From contig WFRP01000197.1 of NCBI GenBank assembly GCA_015486505.1, positions 1 to 6,024 on the forward strand: a DNA stretch of 6,024 bases. Reading direction: 5' to 3'. This document shows, piece by piece, positions 1 through 5,839 of the stretch. The translations under genes and the position numbers were made by a program. Each line of letters begins with the position of its first letter. Position 1 is the stretch's first letter. The notes under the pieces are model-generated. The model searched no databases, was not told the origin of the DNA, and saw only the letters and a program-made list of their open reading frames with translations. This DNA comes from Pseudomonadota bacterium. Lineage in GTDB: Bacteria > Desulfobacterota > Anaeroferrophillalia > Anaeroferrophillales > Tharpellaceae.

Positions 1-242
1 GTAACTATTCAGCCGAATCCGGGGTCGGGCGCGGTTTTTCTCCGCTCGGCGTTAAGATTTCTGTTTTTCCTTTAAGCGCGCTGCGCCCGCCTTGCAAAAC
101 TCGCTTACGCTCAAACAGTTGCAATGCTAATGGACTCCCGCTCGCTTCCGAAAAACAACGAAATCGTTTCCGCAACCGCTTACGAAAAACCACCCCCGCC
201 CCCTCCAGAAGGTGGGGGGGTAAAATTTGGCTGAATAGTTAC
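1..242 (-). mobile_element. MITE-like short repeat element, copy 1 (apparently complete)
   Basis: A non-coding element of about 242 bp is bounded by a 14-bp perfect terminal inverted repeat: GTAACTATTCAGCC at 1-14 and its complement at 229-242, with near-matching bases continuing inward. Positions 92-242 recur in inverted orientation at 5875-6024 with one substitution (A134 versus C5982 on the other strand) and one base of difference in a G run (7 versus 6). Inside are a C/G-rich hairpin (199-206 with 211-218, AGAA loop, one T-T mismatch) and a near palindrome around AACGAAATCGTT. There is no transposase, so it would be a non-autonomous element moved in trans, or the remnant ends of an insertion sequence. 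The left flank lies outside the window, so a target duplication cannot be tested. Strand is given relative to copy 2. Confidence 0.7.
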
Positions 243-257
243 CTTGCAGATAGATAT

Positions 258-291
258 GTGGCTGGCATAACTGTTTTAAGCCGCTTTTTTT
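258..291 (+). terminator. weak rho-independent terminator-like hairpin
   Basis: GTGGCT (258-263) can pair with AGCCGC (279-284) through five Watson-Crick pairs and one G-U pair, across a 15-nt loop. Seven T residues follow (285-291). The stem is short and the loop large, so this is only a possible end point for transcription coming out of the repeat element towards mobB. A second T run (about 307-316) nearby has no stem. Confidence 0.25.
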
Positions 292-348
292 ACGCCATCT
301 TCGTTGCTTTTTTTTTCAAGACCAACTAAATATCGGGCACAAGGTCTG

Positions 349-385
349 CGGTTGACTAACACGCGGGCTCAAGCGCTGTCAACCG
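349..385. promoter_or_regulatory. inverted repeat upstream of mobB
   Basis: CGGTTGAC (349-356) and GTCAACCG (378-385) form perfect 8-bp arms around a 21-nt spacer, ending 37 nt before the mobB ATG. It could be a dimeric-regulator operator or a leader-RNA hairpin. A weak promoter-like pair (TTGCTT at 304-309, 17 nt, TAAATA at 327-332) lies just upstream, which would put the repeat near the transcription start. I recognise no known regulator motif in it, and it is not an obvious ModE site. Confidence 0.35.
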
Positions 386-422
386 GACAACCTTCAGCGA
401 CCAGGAAAAACAGACAATCATT

Positions 423-944
423 ATGACAAAAACCCCAATTCTCGGCTTTATCGGCCATAGCAACAGCGGCAAAACCACCCTGCTGACCAGGATTATCCGA
501 CAGTTAACCGAATCCGGCCTGCGGATCGGCGCCGTCAAACATCATCACCGGATTTTTACCATCGATCACGAAGGCAAAGACAGTCAACGCTTTACTGCGG
601 CCGGAGCGCAAAAGACAATTATTACCGGCCCGCGACAGACCGCATTGATCGAACAGACCCGGGCGCAGATTCCGCTGAATTTGCTCGCCGAAAAATATTT
701 AAACGATCTCGATTTGATTATTGTTGAAGGTTTCAAACAAAATGCCATTCCCAAAATTGAAGTTCAGCGCCGGGAACTTGATTTACCACTTATAAGTCTC
801 AGCGCCGAACACCGCGACCCCAACCTGATTGCGATCGTCAGCAACGACCGGCCGCCATTTGAGCTGCCGAGATTCAATTTTGAGCAAATTTCCGCGATAT
901 GTACTTTCATCTGCAACTACTTCAACATTCCCCGTAATCAATAA
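423..944 (+). CDS. mobB: molybdopterin-guanine dinucleotide biosynthesis protein MobB
   Basis: This 173-residue cytoplasmic P-loop GTPase of the MobB family assists MobA in attaching GMP to molybdopterin, giving the guanine-dinucleotide molybdenum cofactor. Near the N-terminus is a Walker A loop GHSNSGKT (residues 11-18). It is followed by the family's AVKHHH segment (about 37-42), the GKDS signature (51-54) and the IIVEGFK motif (99-105), which resembles the Walker B region. Length is normal for a single-domain MobB. The ATG at 423 leaves the usual short lead before the P-loop. The only ribosome-site candidate, AGGAAA at 403-408, is rather far upstream. mobA starts 4 nt after the stop, so the pair is almost certainly co-transcribed. 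The family assignment is solid. MobB is generally accessory rather than essential for MGD synthesis. Confidence 0.93.
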   Translation: MTKTPILGFIGHSNSGKTTLLTRIIRQLTESGLRIGAVKHHHRIFTIDHEGKDSQRFTAAGAQKTIITGPRQTALIEQTRAQIPLNLLAEKYLNDLDLIIVEGFKQNAIPKIEVQRRELDLPLISLSAEHRDPNLIAIVSNDRPPFELPRFNFEQISAICTFICNYFNIPRNQ

Positions 945-948
945 GTTT

Positions 949-1584
949 ATGAATTTACAGTGGCAAACCCCGCCGACTTTAAGCGGAGCCGTCCTCGCCG
1001 GCGGCCGGGCCGGAAGGCTTCAGGGACAGGATAAAACCAAACTTCAATTCGGCGGCCGCTCCCTGCTTGACCGCACTCTGGCCATCCTTGGGCCCATCTG
1101 CGACGAGAAACTTGTCAGCAGTAACAGCCTGGAAAGCTACACTGATTGTAAAATTGTCCCCGACCGCCGCCCGGGGCAAGGGCCGCTGGGGGCGCTTTAC
1201 AGCTGCCTGCGGGCCGCCCGCAACCCTTACCTTCTGATTGTCGCGACCGATATGCCCTTCATCACCACCGCGGCATTGCAAAAACTCTGGCTGGAACGGA
1301 ATGGCTTTGACGTTGTTATTCCCAGGTCTCCGGACGGCCTGCAGCCACTGGCGGCCCTCTACAGCAGGAAATGCATCACCCCGATCCGTTACCAGTTGGA
1401 ACGGGGTAATTTAAGGATAAGATGTTTCTTTCCCCAAATCCGCAGTAAAGTCATAGATTGCCGGGATTTTCCTGAGATATATCACAAAAACATCTTCCTT
1501 AACGTCAACTCACCCGCCGATCTGGAAAAGGCCCGCTCACTCTATCGCGAAACCAATCACGAAACCAATCACGAAACAAATTAA
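949..1584 (+). CDS. mobA: molybdenum cofactor guanylyltransferase MobA
   Basis: This 211-residue nucleotidyltransferase of the GT-A-like fold transfers GMP from GTP to Mo-molybdopterin, making MGD for molybdo- or tungsto-enzymes. Visible motifs are the N-terminal LAGGRAGRLQGQDK loop (residues 16-29, nucleotide binding), GPLGAL (78-83), ATDMPF (99-104, with D101 the expected metal ligand), QPLAALY (132-138) and FLNVNSPADL (183-192). All match the family order. The reading frame is open back to an ATG at 829, but that would overlap mobB by over 110 nt and add a non-family extension. The ATG at 949, 4 nt after the mobB stop, puts the LAGG motif near the N-terminus as usual. No clear Shine-Dalgarno is seen there, so translation is probably coupled to mobB. 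The last residues are an odd ETNH tandem repeat. The LAGG loop has GGRAGR where GGxSxR is usual. Confidence 0.92.
   Translation: MNLQWQTPPTLSGAVLAGGRAGRLQGQDKTKLQFGGRSLLDRTLAILGPICDEKLVSSNSLESYTDCKIVPDRRPGQGPLGALYSCLRAARNPYLLIVATDMPFITTAALQKLWLERNGFDVVIPRSPDGLQPLAALYSRKCITPIRYQLERGNLRIRCFFPQIRSKVIDCRDFPEIYHKNIFLNVNSPADLEKARSLYRETNHETNHETN
1549..1581 (+). repeat. 12-bp tandem repeat at the 3' end of mobA
   Basis: The unit GAAACCAATCAC occurs twice in perfect tandem (1549-1572), followed by a partial third unit GAAACAAAT (1573-1581) and the TAA stop. It encodes ETNH-ETNH-ETN, which lies beyond the conserved MobA fold. The unit is a multiple of three, so copy-number change by slippage would keep the frame. 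Confidence 0.85.
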
Positions 1585-1588
1585 AAGT

Positions 1589-1617
1589 TTGAATTTTACG
1601 GGGTTATCTGCTATTAG
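1589..1617 (+). promoter_or_regulatory. candidate sigma-70-like promoter for the helicase-tyrS run
   Basis: TTGAAT (1589-1594) and TATTAG (1612-1617) are separated by 17 nt, each matching four of six consensus positions. This lies just after the mobA stop and would give a leader of roughly 110 nt before the helicase start codon. The leader contains only weak inverted repeats, such as CGGAG/CTCCG and ACGAC/GTCGT. The call rests on sequence likeness alone. Confidence 0.3.
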
Positions 1618-1732
1618 ACGCCGCGCGCGGAGCCTTAAGCTAAGCAATCACGACTCCGGCTTTTATCAATTACGACAATTTTCTTTTCTTAAGGTCGTTT
1701 AATTCAACTCAAATGTAAGGATATACCCTATC

Positions 1733-3382
1733 GTGCAACCAGTATTCAGCAACACCCGCTTTACCCAACTTGATATTCCGGCCGAGATTTTAGAAGGCAT
1801 TGCTCAGGCCGGTTACGAATTCTGTACTCCGGTGCAGGAAGAAGTTCTGCCGCAGGCCCTTGAAGGCGATGATATCGCCGCCCAGTCGCAAACCGGCACC
1901 GGGAAAACCGCAACCTTTCTCATCACGCTTTTGGCGCACCTGGTCAAAACCCGATCCGAATATCAGAAAAAAACCCAACCTGATGACGGCACCTCAAGAC
2001 CGCGAGCCCTGATTCTGGCCCCGACCCGGGAGTTGGTCGTCCAGATTGAAAAGGAGGCCTCAATTTTAAGTCGGCCCGCCGGGATTCATTTCCAGGCAAT
2101 TTACGGCGGCGTAGATTACGAAAAACAGCGGGCCGCCCTGCAGCGGCAGATGACGGATGTGGTCGTCGCCACTCCGGGCCGGCTGATTGACTATATGAAA
2201 CAGGGCGTACTCTCTTTAAAGGAGATTGAGCTTCTGATCATCGACGAAGCCGACCGCATGTTTGATATGGGATTCATCCCGGATGTGCGCTGGCTTTTGC
2301 ACCGCAGTTCACCGGCGGAAAAACGCCAGTCCCTACTCTTCTCAGCGACCCTGTCGGAGAAGGTTATGGAACTTGCTTATGAGCACTTGAATATCAGCGA
2401 AGCCGTCAACATCAGTCCCGAACAACTTACGGTCGACAAGATTGAACAAAGCCTTTATCACGTCGGCAAAGATGAAAAAATGGCCCTGCTTTTCGGCCTC
2501 CTGGAACGGGAACAACCGGAACGCAGTCTGATTTTCACCAACACCAAACGGATGGCCGAGCGCCTCGAAAACTATCTGAAGGCCAACGGTTATTCTGCGG
2601 CGGCGCTGACCGGCGATGTCCCGCAGAAAAAGCGGCAGTCAACTCTGGAGCGTTTCAAGAACAAAAAACTCAACATCCTGATTGCCACTGATGTCGCCTC
2701 CCGCGGCCTGCACATTGACGCCGTCACTCACGTTTTTAATTTTGATCTGCCCCAGGATGCCGAAGATTATATCCATCGAATTGGCCGCACGGCCCGCATC
2801 GGGGCGACCGGAATCGCCATCGCTTTAGCCGGCGAAGAAGACGCTTTCTATCTTGAAGCAATCGAAAAACTTTCCGGTAAAATCCCGGTCATCTGGGCTG
2901 AGGAAGAAGATTTTATCCGCAAGTTCAAACGCCCGAGCCGCCAATCATCCGACAATCGCGAGCGCCGGGGCTCGGGGCCGCAATCCGGAAAGCGCAGAAC
3001 CAACAGCGACAAAGACCGGGATAATCGCGGCCCCCGGAGACGGAAAAGGCCCGCCTCCTCCCGGTCCGGCACCGAAAGCGGCAGCCTGCCGAAAAACCGC
3101 GGCAATGAATCCGCGGCAAACCGGAACAAGGCCAAAGCTAACCCGCAAACCGGCCCGGAACAAAAAAATCAGGAGCAAAAAGCAAAAAACAGTAAAAACC
3201 GGTCCCGGCGGCGGCCGGCCCGCAAATACGACAATAACAGCCGGCCGCAAACCGACCGGCAGAACAGCGGAGCCAAAACTGCAGCACCGCAAAAAGCCCC
3301 CGTCAAAAAAAAGCCGACGACCCCGGCAAAGACCCGGAAAAAGGGCCTTTTTGAAAAAATCGTCGGCATTTTCAAGAAATAA
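1733..3382 (+). CDS. rhlB: DEAD-box ATP-dependent RNA helicase, RhlB-like, with long basic C-terminal tail
   Basis: This 549-residue ATP-dependent RNA helicase has all DEAD-box motifs in order: Q motif (GYEFCTPVQ, 27-35), I (SQTGTGKT, 52-59), Ia (PTREL, 97-101), Ib (TPGR, 147-150), II (DEAD, 171-174), III (SAT, 204-206), V (ATDVASRGLHI, 318-328) and VI (HRIGRTAR, 348-355). Stretches such as DVRWLL, LLFSATLSEKVMELAYEHLN and GDVPQKKR resemble RhlB more than RhlE, so a role in structured-RNA unwinding, RNA decay or ribosome assembly is likely. After about residue 398 comes some 150 residues of low-complexity sequence rich in R, K, N, S, P and Q, ending in GLFEKIVGIFKK, a possible short amphipathic helix. 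E. coli RhlB has a much shorter tail. The start is GTG at 1733 with AAGG at 1717-1720. It leads a close four-gene run. The helicase call is firm; the RhlB subclass is a resemblance judged by eye. Confidence 0.88.
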   Translation: MQPVFSNTRFTQLDIPAEILEGIAQAGYEFCTPVQEEVLPQALEGDDIAAQSQTGTGKTATFLITLLAHLVKTRSEYQKKTQPDDGTSRPRALILAPTRELVVQIEKEASILSRPAGIHFQAIYGGVDYEKQRAALQRQMTDVVVATPGRLIDYMKQGVLSLKEIELLIIDEADRMFDMGFIPDVRWLLHRSSPAEKRQSLLFSATLSEKVMELAYEHLNISEAVNISPEQLTVDKIEQSLYHVGKDEKMALLFGLLEREQPERSLIFTNTKRMAERLENYLKANGYSAAALTGDVPQKKRQSTLERFKNKKLNILIATDVASRGLHIDAVTHVFNFDLPQDAEDYIHRIGRTARIGATGIAIALAGEEDAFYLEAIEKLSGKIPVIWAEEEDFIRKFKRPSRQSSDNRERRGSGPQSGKRRTNSDKDRDNRGPRRRKRPASSRSGTESGSLPKNRGNESAANRNKAKANPQTGPEQKNQEQKAKNSKNRSRRRPARKYDNNSRPQTDRQNSGAKTAAPQKAPVKKKPTTPAKTRKKGLFEKIVGIFKK

Positions 3383-3387
3383 AGCAA

Positions 3388-3699
3388 ATGAAAAATAGTA
3401 AAAAAACTATCTTCCGTGTCCACTTCCAGACTGAGGACCGCAACTATTCACTGCTGGCGCATTCGGTTAAAGAGTCTGAATTCTTTGGTTTTATTGAAGT
3501 TTCGGATATCATTTTCGAGGATGTCAACCGGATTATAATCTCTCCCGAAGATGAAACCCTGCGTAAAGAGTTCGCGAAAACCGACAGCATCTCAATTCCG
3601 CATCAATATATGCGCCGGATTGATAAACTTTCAGACAACGATGACATCGGGGTCTCGTATTTAAAGATTGCGACCCCTGAGAAACCGGACAAACATTAA
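3388..3699 (+). CDS. DUF1820-like small conserved protein
   Basis: This 103-residue soluble protein has no signal peptide or membrane segment. Its pattern matches my recollection of the DUF1820 family: an N-terminal IFRVHF strand (residues 8-13), then EFFGFIEVSDIIFE (31-44), a central IISPEDETLRKEFA segment (50-63), and an IPHQYMRRID segment (70-79). That family is short, widespread in proteobacteria and of unknown function. The ATG is 5 nt after the helicase stop with no strong ribosome site, so translation is probably coupled to the helicase. Its place between an RNA helicase and tyrS hints at an RNA- or translation-linked role, but that is context only. Assignment to DUF1820 is from memory of family sequences and would need a profile search. 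That it is a real gene is supported by tight spacing and ordinary composition. Confidence 0.75.
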   Translation: MKNSKKTIFRVHFQTEDRNYSLLAHSVKESEFFGFIEVSDIIFEDVNRIIISPEDETLRKEFAKTDSISIPHQYMRRIDKLSDNDDIGVSYLKIATPEKPDKH

Positions 3700-3714
3700 T
3701 CAAACACCGAGCAA

Positions 3715-3720
3715 AAGGAG
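3715..3720 (+). promoter_or_regulatory. strong Shine-Dalgarno for the His/Cys-rich gene
   Basis: AAGGAG lies 8 nt upstream of the ATG at 3729 and fixes that start against the in-frame internal ATG that encodes Met26. It is the clearest ribosome site in the helicase-tyrS run, so this small gene may be translated independently of, and more strongly than, its coupled neighbours. Confidence 0.8.
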
Positions 3721-3728
3721 ATTAGATT

Positions 3729-4010
3729 ATGCACGAACATCATGATCATGGAGCTTGTGAAAATCACGGTCATTGCCACGGTTGCGGCAACCATCAGGAA
3801 ACTATGAGTTTCAATGAAAAAATGATGACCCTGCTGAACCACTGGATCGATCACAATGACAGCCACCAGGTCGATTATAAAAAGTGGGCGGCTCAGGCCA
3901 AGGAAGAGGGCCTGGACGATGTGGTGGAAAAGATTCTGGCCGCGATGCAGCTCTTTCAGGAAGGCAACCAGCGCCTGCGGCAGGCCCAGCAGATTCTGAC
4001 AATGGATTAA
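3729..4010 (+). CDS. His/Cys-rich small protein, putative metal binding, function unknown
   Basis: This is a 93-residue protein in two parts. Residues 1-22 hold eight histidines (2, 4, 5, 7, 13, 15, 17, 22) and three cysteines (10, 16, 19), including CHGC at 16-19. This looks like a flexible metal-binding tail for Zn, Ni or Cu. Residues 27-93 look all-helical, starting FNEKMMTLLNHWIDHNDSH, with H38, H42 and H46 four residues apart and so on one helix face. A second charged and amphipathic helix is likely in 57-90. There is no signal peptide, so it should be cytoplasmic. I recall similar small proteins with an HWIxHN helical core in anaerobes but know no established function. It lies between the DUF1820-like gene and tyrS, 5 nt from the latter, in what looks like one operon. 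Metal handling is inferred from composition alone. Confidence 0.8.
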   Translation: MHEHHDHGACENHGHCHGCGNHQETMSFNEKMMTLLNHWIDHNDSHQVDYKKWAAQAKEEGLDDVVEKILAAMQLFQEGNQRLRQAQQILTMD

Positions 4011-4015
4011 AACTT

Positions 4016-5299
4016 ATGAGCGCTAACGTTTATCAAACCCTGGTTGAAAGGGGCCTGATTTATCAGAGCACTGATGCCGAAGGCCTGCAGGAGCTTCTGC
4101 AAAAGCCGCCGCAAACCTTCTACATCGGCTTTGATCCGACCGCCGACAGCCTCCACGTCGGCAGTCTGATTCCGATCATCGTCATGATGCATCTGCAGCA
4201 GGCCGGACATCGGCCGATTGCTATTTTAGGCGGCGGTACGGCCATGGTCGGTGACCCCAGCGGCAAAACCGAGATGCGGCAGATGCTGACTCCGGAAAAA
4301 ATCATTGAAAATGGCAAAGGTATTGCCGGACAACTGGCCCGGTTTCTTGATTTCAGTGACAACAAATGCCGGCTCATAAACAATGCGGATTGGCTTTCCG
4401 AGCTTAAATATGTCGATTTTTTACGAGATATCGGCCGCCACTTCAGCGTTAACCGGATGCTGACGGCGGAGTCCTACAAACAGCGCCTGGAAAGCGGCCT
4501 CTCATTTATCGAGTTTAACTATATGCTCCTGCAAGCCTACGACTTTCACGTTTTATGTAAAGAAGAAAACTGCCGGATTCAGATGGGAGGCCAGGATCAA
4601 TGGGGCAATATTGTGGCCGGCATCGACCTTATCCGCCGGACGCAGTCGCTTGAGGCTTACGGTGTTACTTTTCCGCTGCTGACGACCAGTAACGGGGAAA
4701 AATTCGGTAAAACCGCCGGCGGGGCGGTCTGGCTCGCAAAAGAGCGCACCTCGGTTCTTGATTTCTACCAGTTCTGGCGCAACTGCGAAGATTCCGAGAT
4801 CGGGAAACTGTTAAGCTTTTTTACCTTCCTGCCGCTGCCGGAAGTAAAATATCTGAGCGGACTGCAGGGCAATGAGATTAACCGCGCCAAAGAGATCCTG
4901 GCCTATGAAGTAACGGCTCTGGTTCATGGCCATAAGGCCGCGGCCACCGCCTACCAGACCGCCGTCAGCCGTTTCGGCTGCGCCGATCCGGAACTTAAAA
5001 TCGAAACTTCTTCCGCAATCTGCAAAATCACCCTGCAAAAATCAGCCGCGGATCTCCCGTCACTAGATATTGATAAATCTGAAATCAGCGCCGGCCTCAC
5101 CCTGGTCGATCTTTTCATCAACACCGGCCTGACAAAATCAAAAGGGCAAACCCGACGCCTGATTGAGCAGGGCGGAGCTTATCTTAATGAAGAACGGCTG
5201 AAAAAAGACCGCCCGCTTACGACTGAAGATTTCAGCGACAATAAAATAATTCTCCGAGCTGGTAAAAAAAGATATTTCGAGGTTTTGTTAAAAACTTAG
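4016..5299 (+). CDS. tyrS: tyrosyl-tRNA synthetase (class I)
   Basis: This 427-residue enzyme charges tRNA-Tyr with tyrosine using ATP in the cytoplasm. The class I Rossmann core is clear: YIGFDPTADSLHVGSL (36-51) carries the HIGH-equivalent HVGS at 47-50. GGGTAMVGDPSGKTEMR (72-88) is a family block. Tyrosine-pocket residues lie in YMLLQAYDF (169-177), followed by GGQDQWGN (191-198), and KFGKT (229-233) is the KMSKS-equivalent loop. An S4 RNA-binding domain occupies about 361-425 (LVDLFINTGL...SKGQTRRLI...GGAYLN). Length is normal for bacterial TyrRS. The open frame extends back to 3884 but only as overlap with the preceding gene. The ATG at 4016, 5 nt after that gene's stop, gives the normal N-terminus. 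No T-box or strong Shine-Dalgarno precedes it, so expression probably depends on upstream transcription and coupling. Confidence 0.96.
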   Translation: MSANVYQTLVERGLIYQSTDAEGLQELLQKPPQTFYIGFDPTADSLHVGSLIPIIVMMHLQQAGHRPIAILGGGTAMVGDPSGKTEMRQMLTPEKIIENGKGIAGQLARFLDFSDNKCRLINNADWLSELKYVDFLRDIGRHFSVNRMLTAESYKQRLESGLSFIEFNYMLLQAYDFHVLCKEENCRIQMGGQDQWGNIVAGIDLIRRTQSLEAYGVTFPLLTTSNGEKFGKTAGGAVWLAKERTSVLDFYQFWRNCEDSEIGKLLSFFTFLPLPEVKYLSGLQGNEINRAKEILAYEVTALVHGHKAAATAYQTAVSRFGCADPELKIETSSAICKITLQKSAADLPSLDIDKSEISAGLTLVDLFINTGLTKSKGQTRRLIEQGGAYLNEERLKKDRPLTTEDFSDNKIILRAGKKRYFEVLLKT

Positions 5300-5306
5300 G
5301 AAAACT

Positions 5307-5339
5307 GCAAATACCCATAAGTCAAGCCTGACCCCAAAA
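5307..5339 (+). repeat. intergenic direct repeat, copy 1
   Basis: This 33-bp sequence, beginning GCAAATACCCATAAGTCAAG, starts 8 nt after the tyrS stop. It recurs at 5429-5461 with a single change (G5330 to A5452). Its core GTCAAGCCTGACCCC (5321-5335) is also echoed at 5364-5378. From memory, similar cores are common dispersed intergenic repeats in Desulfobacterota-like genomes and may be REP-type sites, but that link is unverified. Confidence 0.8.
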
Positions 5340-5363
5340 GGTTTTTGCGTTTCCCGGCAATAT

Positions 5364-5378
5364 GTCAAGTTTGACCCC
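5364..5378 (+). repeat. related repeat core, palindromic variant
   Basis: GTCAAGTTTGACCCC differs from the core of the flanking 33-bp copies at two positions (CC replaced by TT). The change makes GTCAAGTTTGAC a clean inverted repeat with GTCAA/TTGAC arms. Neither the preceding bases nor the following AT...CGAG segment matches the long copies, so only the core is shared. Confidence 0.6.
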
Positions 5379-5428
5379 ATTCGAGAGGGGCGAAGCCAAA
5401 CCCCGCGCCGGCGCAAACCTCACAACCA

Positions 5429-5461
5429 GCAAATACCCATAAGTCAAGCCTAACCCCAAAA
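5429..5461 (+). repeat. intergenic direct repeat, copy 2
   Basis: This is the second 33-bp copy, 122 nt downstream of the first and in the same orientation, with one mismatch (A5452). It ends just before the shared terminator. Between the copies lies a GC-rich stretch with a perfect 10-bp palindrome GCGCCGGCGC (5405-5414). Confidence 0.8.
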
Positions 5462-5467
5462 TGAGAT

Positions 5468-5507
5468 AAAAAAAACACCATCCCGGTTTGCGGGATGGTG
5501 TTTTTTT
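5468..5507. terminator. bidirectional rho-independent terminator between tyrS and rpsT
   Basis: CACCATCCCG (5476-5485) pairs perfectly with CGGGATGGTG (5491-5500) around the 5-nt loop GTTTG. An A run (5468-5475) precedes it and a T run (5501-5507) follows, so it works in both directions. It ends the rightward tyrS transcript about 170 nt after the stop codon and the leftward rpsT transcript about 35 nt after its stop. Confidence 0.93.
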
Positions 5508-5539
5508 GAATGCTTGAAAAATCTTCGGGTGGTCGAAAG

Positions 5540-5830
5540 CTAACCGGCGACGGTGTCAGCCGGAGCCTGGGCTTTCTGCAGGTAGGCCGTAATCCGGGAG
5601 ACTTTGCGGGCGGCTGTGCGCTTGTGCAGGATTCCCCGGGTGGCGGCGCGGTCGATTTCAGACACGGTTCGCCGATGAATTTCGGTCATCTCCGCAGCAT
5701 CGGTTTTAGCATCAACGGCACTGTAAAATGATTTCAATACGGTTTTCAACTGTGAATTAACCTGACGGTTACGCAAACGCCGGGTCTCACTCTGTCTCAT
5801 TCTTTTCAAGGCTGATTTATGATTGGCCAA
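5540..5830 (-). CDS. rpsT: 30S ribosomal protein S20
   Basis: This 96-residue small-subunit protein binds 16S rRNA early in 30S assembly. The N-terminus (MANHKSALKRMRQSETRRLRNRQ), the central SFYSAVDAKTDAAE segment and the C-terminal GILHKRTAARKVSRITAYL segment follow the S20 pattern of basic helices. Length is slightly above the usual 85-90 because of a short A/P-rich end. The start codon is TTG (complement of 5828-5830), with GGAGG 9 nt upstream. This start gives the family-typical MANxKSA N-terminus. E. coli rpsT also starts with UUG, where it is tied to feedback control by S20. The gene stands alone, convergent with tyrS, and shares its terminator. Upstream is only a 44-nt leader before the repeat element. 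Confidence 0.95.
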   Translation of the reverse strand: MANHKSALKRMRQSETRRLRNRQVNSQLKTVLKSFYSAVDAKTDAAEMTEIHRRTVSEIDRAATRGILHKRTAARKVSRITAYLQKAQAPADTVAG

Positions 5831-5839
5831 GGTTTCAAT

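Noticed and set aside
5..193. Open frame of 62 codons on the minus strand across repeat copy 1, GTG start, continued in copy 2
   Set aside because: It lies entirely in a repetitive element with terminal repeats, has an arginine-rich composition typical of translated repeats, and no ribosome site. The only base change between copies in its body is synonymous (AGT/AGC), but one change is not evidence. In copy 2 the frame is also open upstream to the terminal repeat, but the one-base G-run difference shifts that upstream part in copy 1.
829..948. Upstream extension of mobA
   Set aside because: It would overlap mobB by over 110 nt and add 40 residues without MobA-family likeness before the LAGG motif.
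1585..1732. Terminator or riboswitch between mobA and the helicase
   Set aside because: Only 5-bp inverted repeats with large loops and no T run adjacent to a good stem were found. No recognised riboswitch pattern is visible.
2853..3398. Overlapping long open frames on both strands over the helicase tail
   Set aside because: The GC- and purine-rich low-complexity tail leaves several frames open by chance. The translations are low-complexity and match no family I know.
3884..4015. Upstream extension of tyrS
   Set aside because: It is glycine/arginine-rich out-of-frame translation of the His/Cys-rich gene. The TyrRS N-terminus starts at 4016.
5307..5461. CRISPR-like array
   Set aside because: There are only two full copies plus a core variant, with unequal spacing (43 and 79 nt between cores) and no nearby cas genes.
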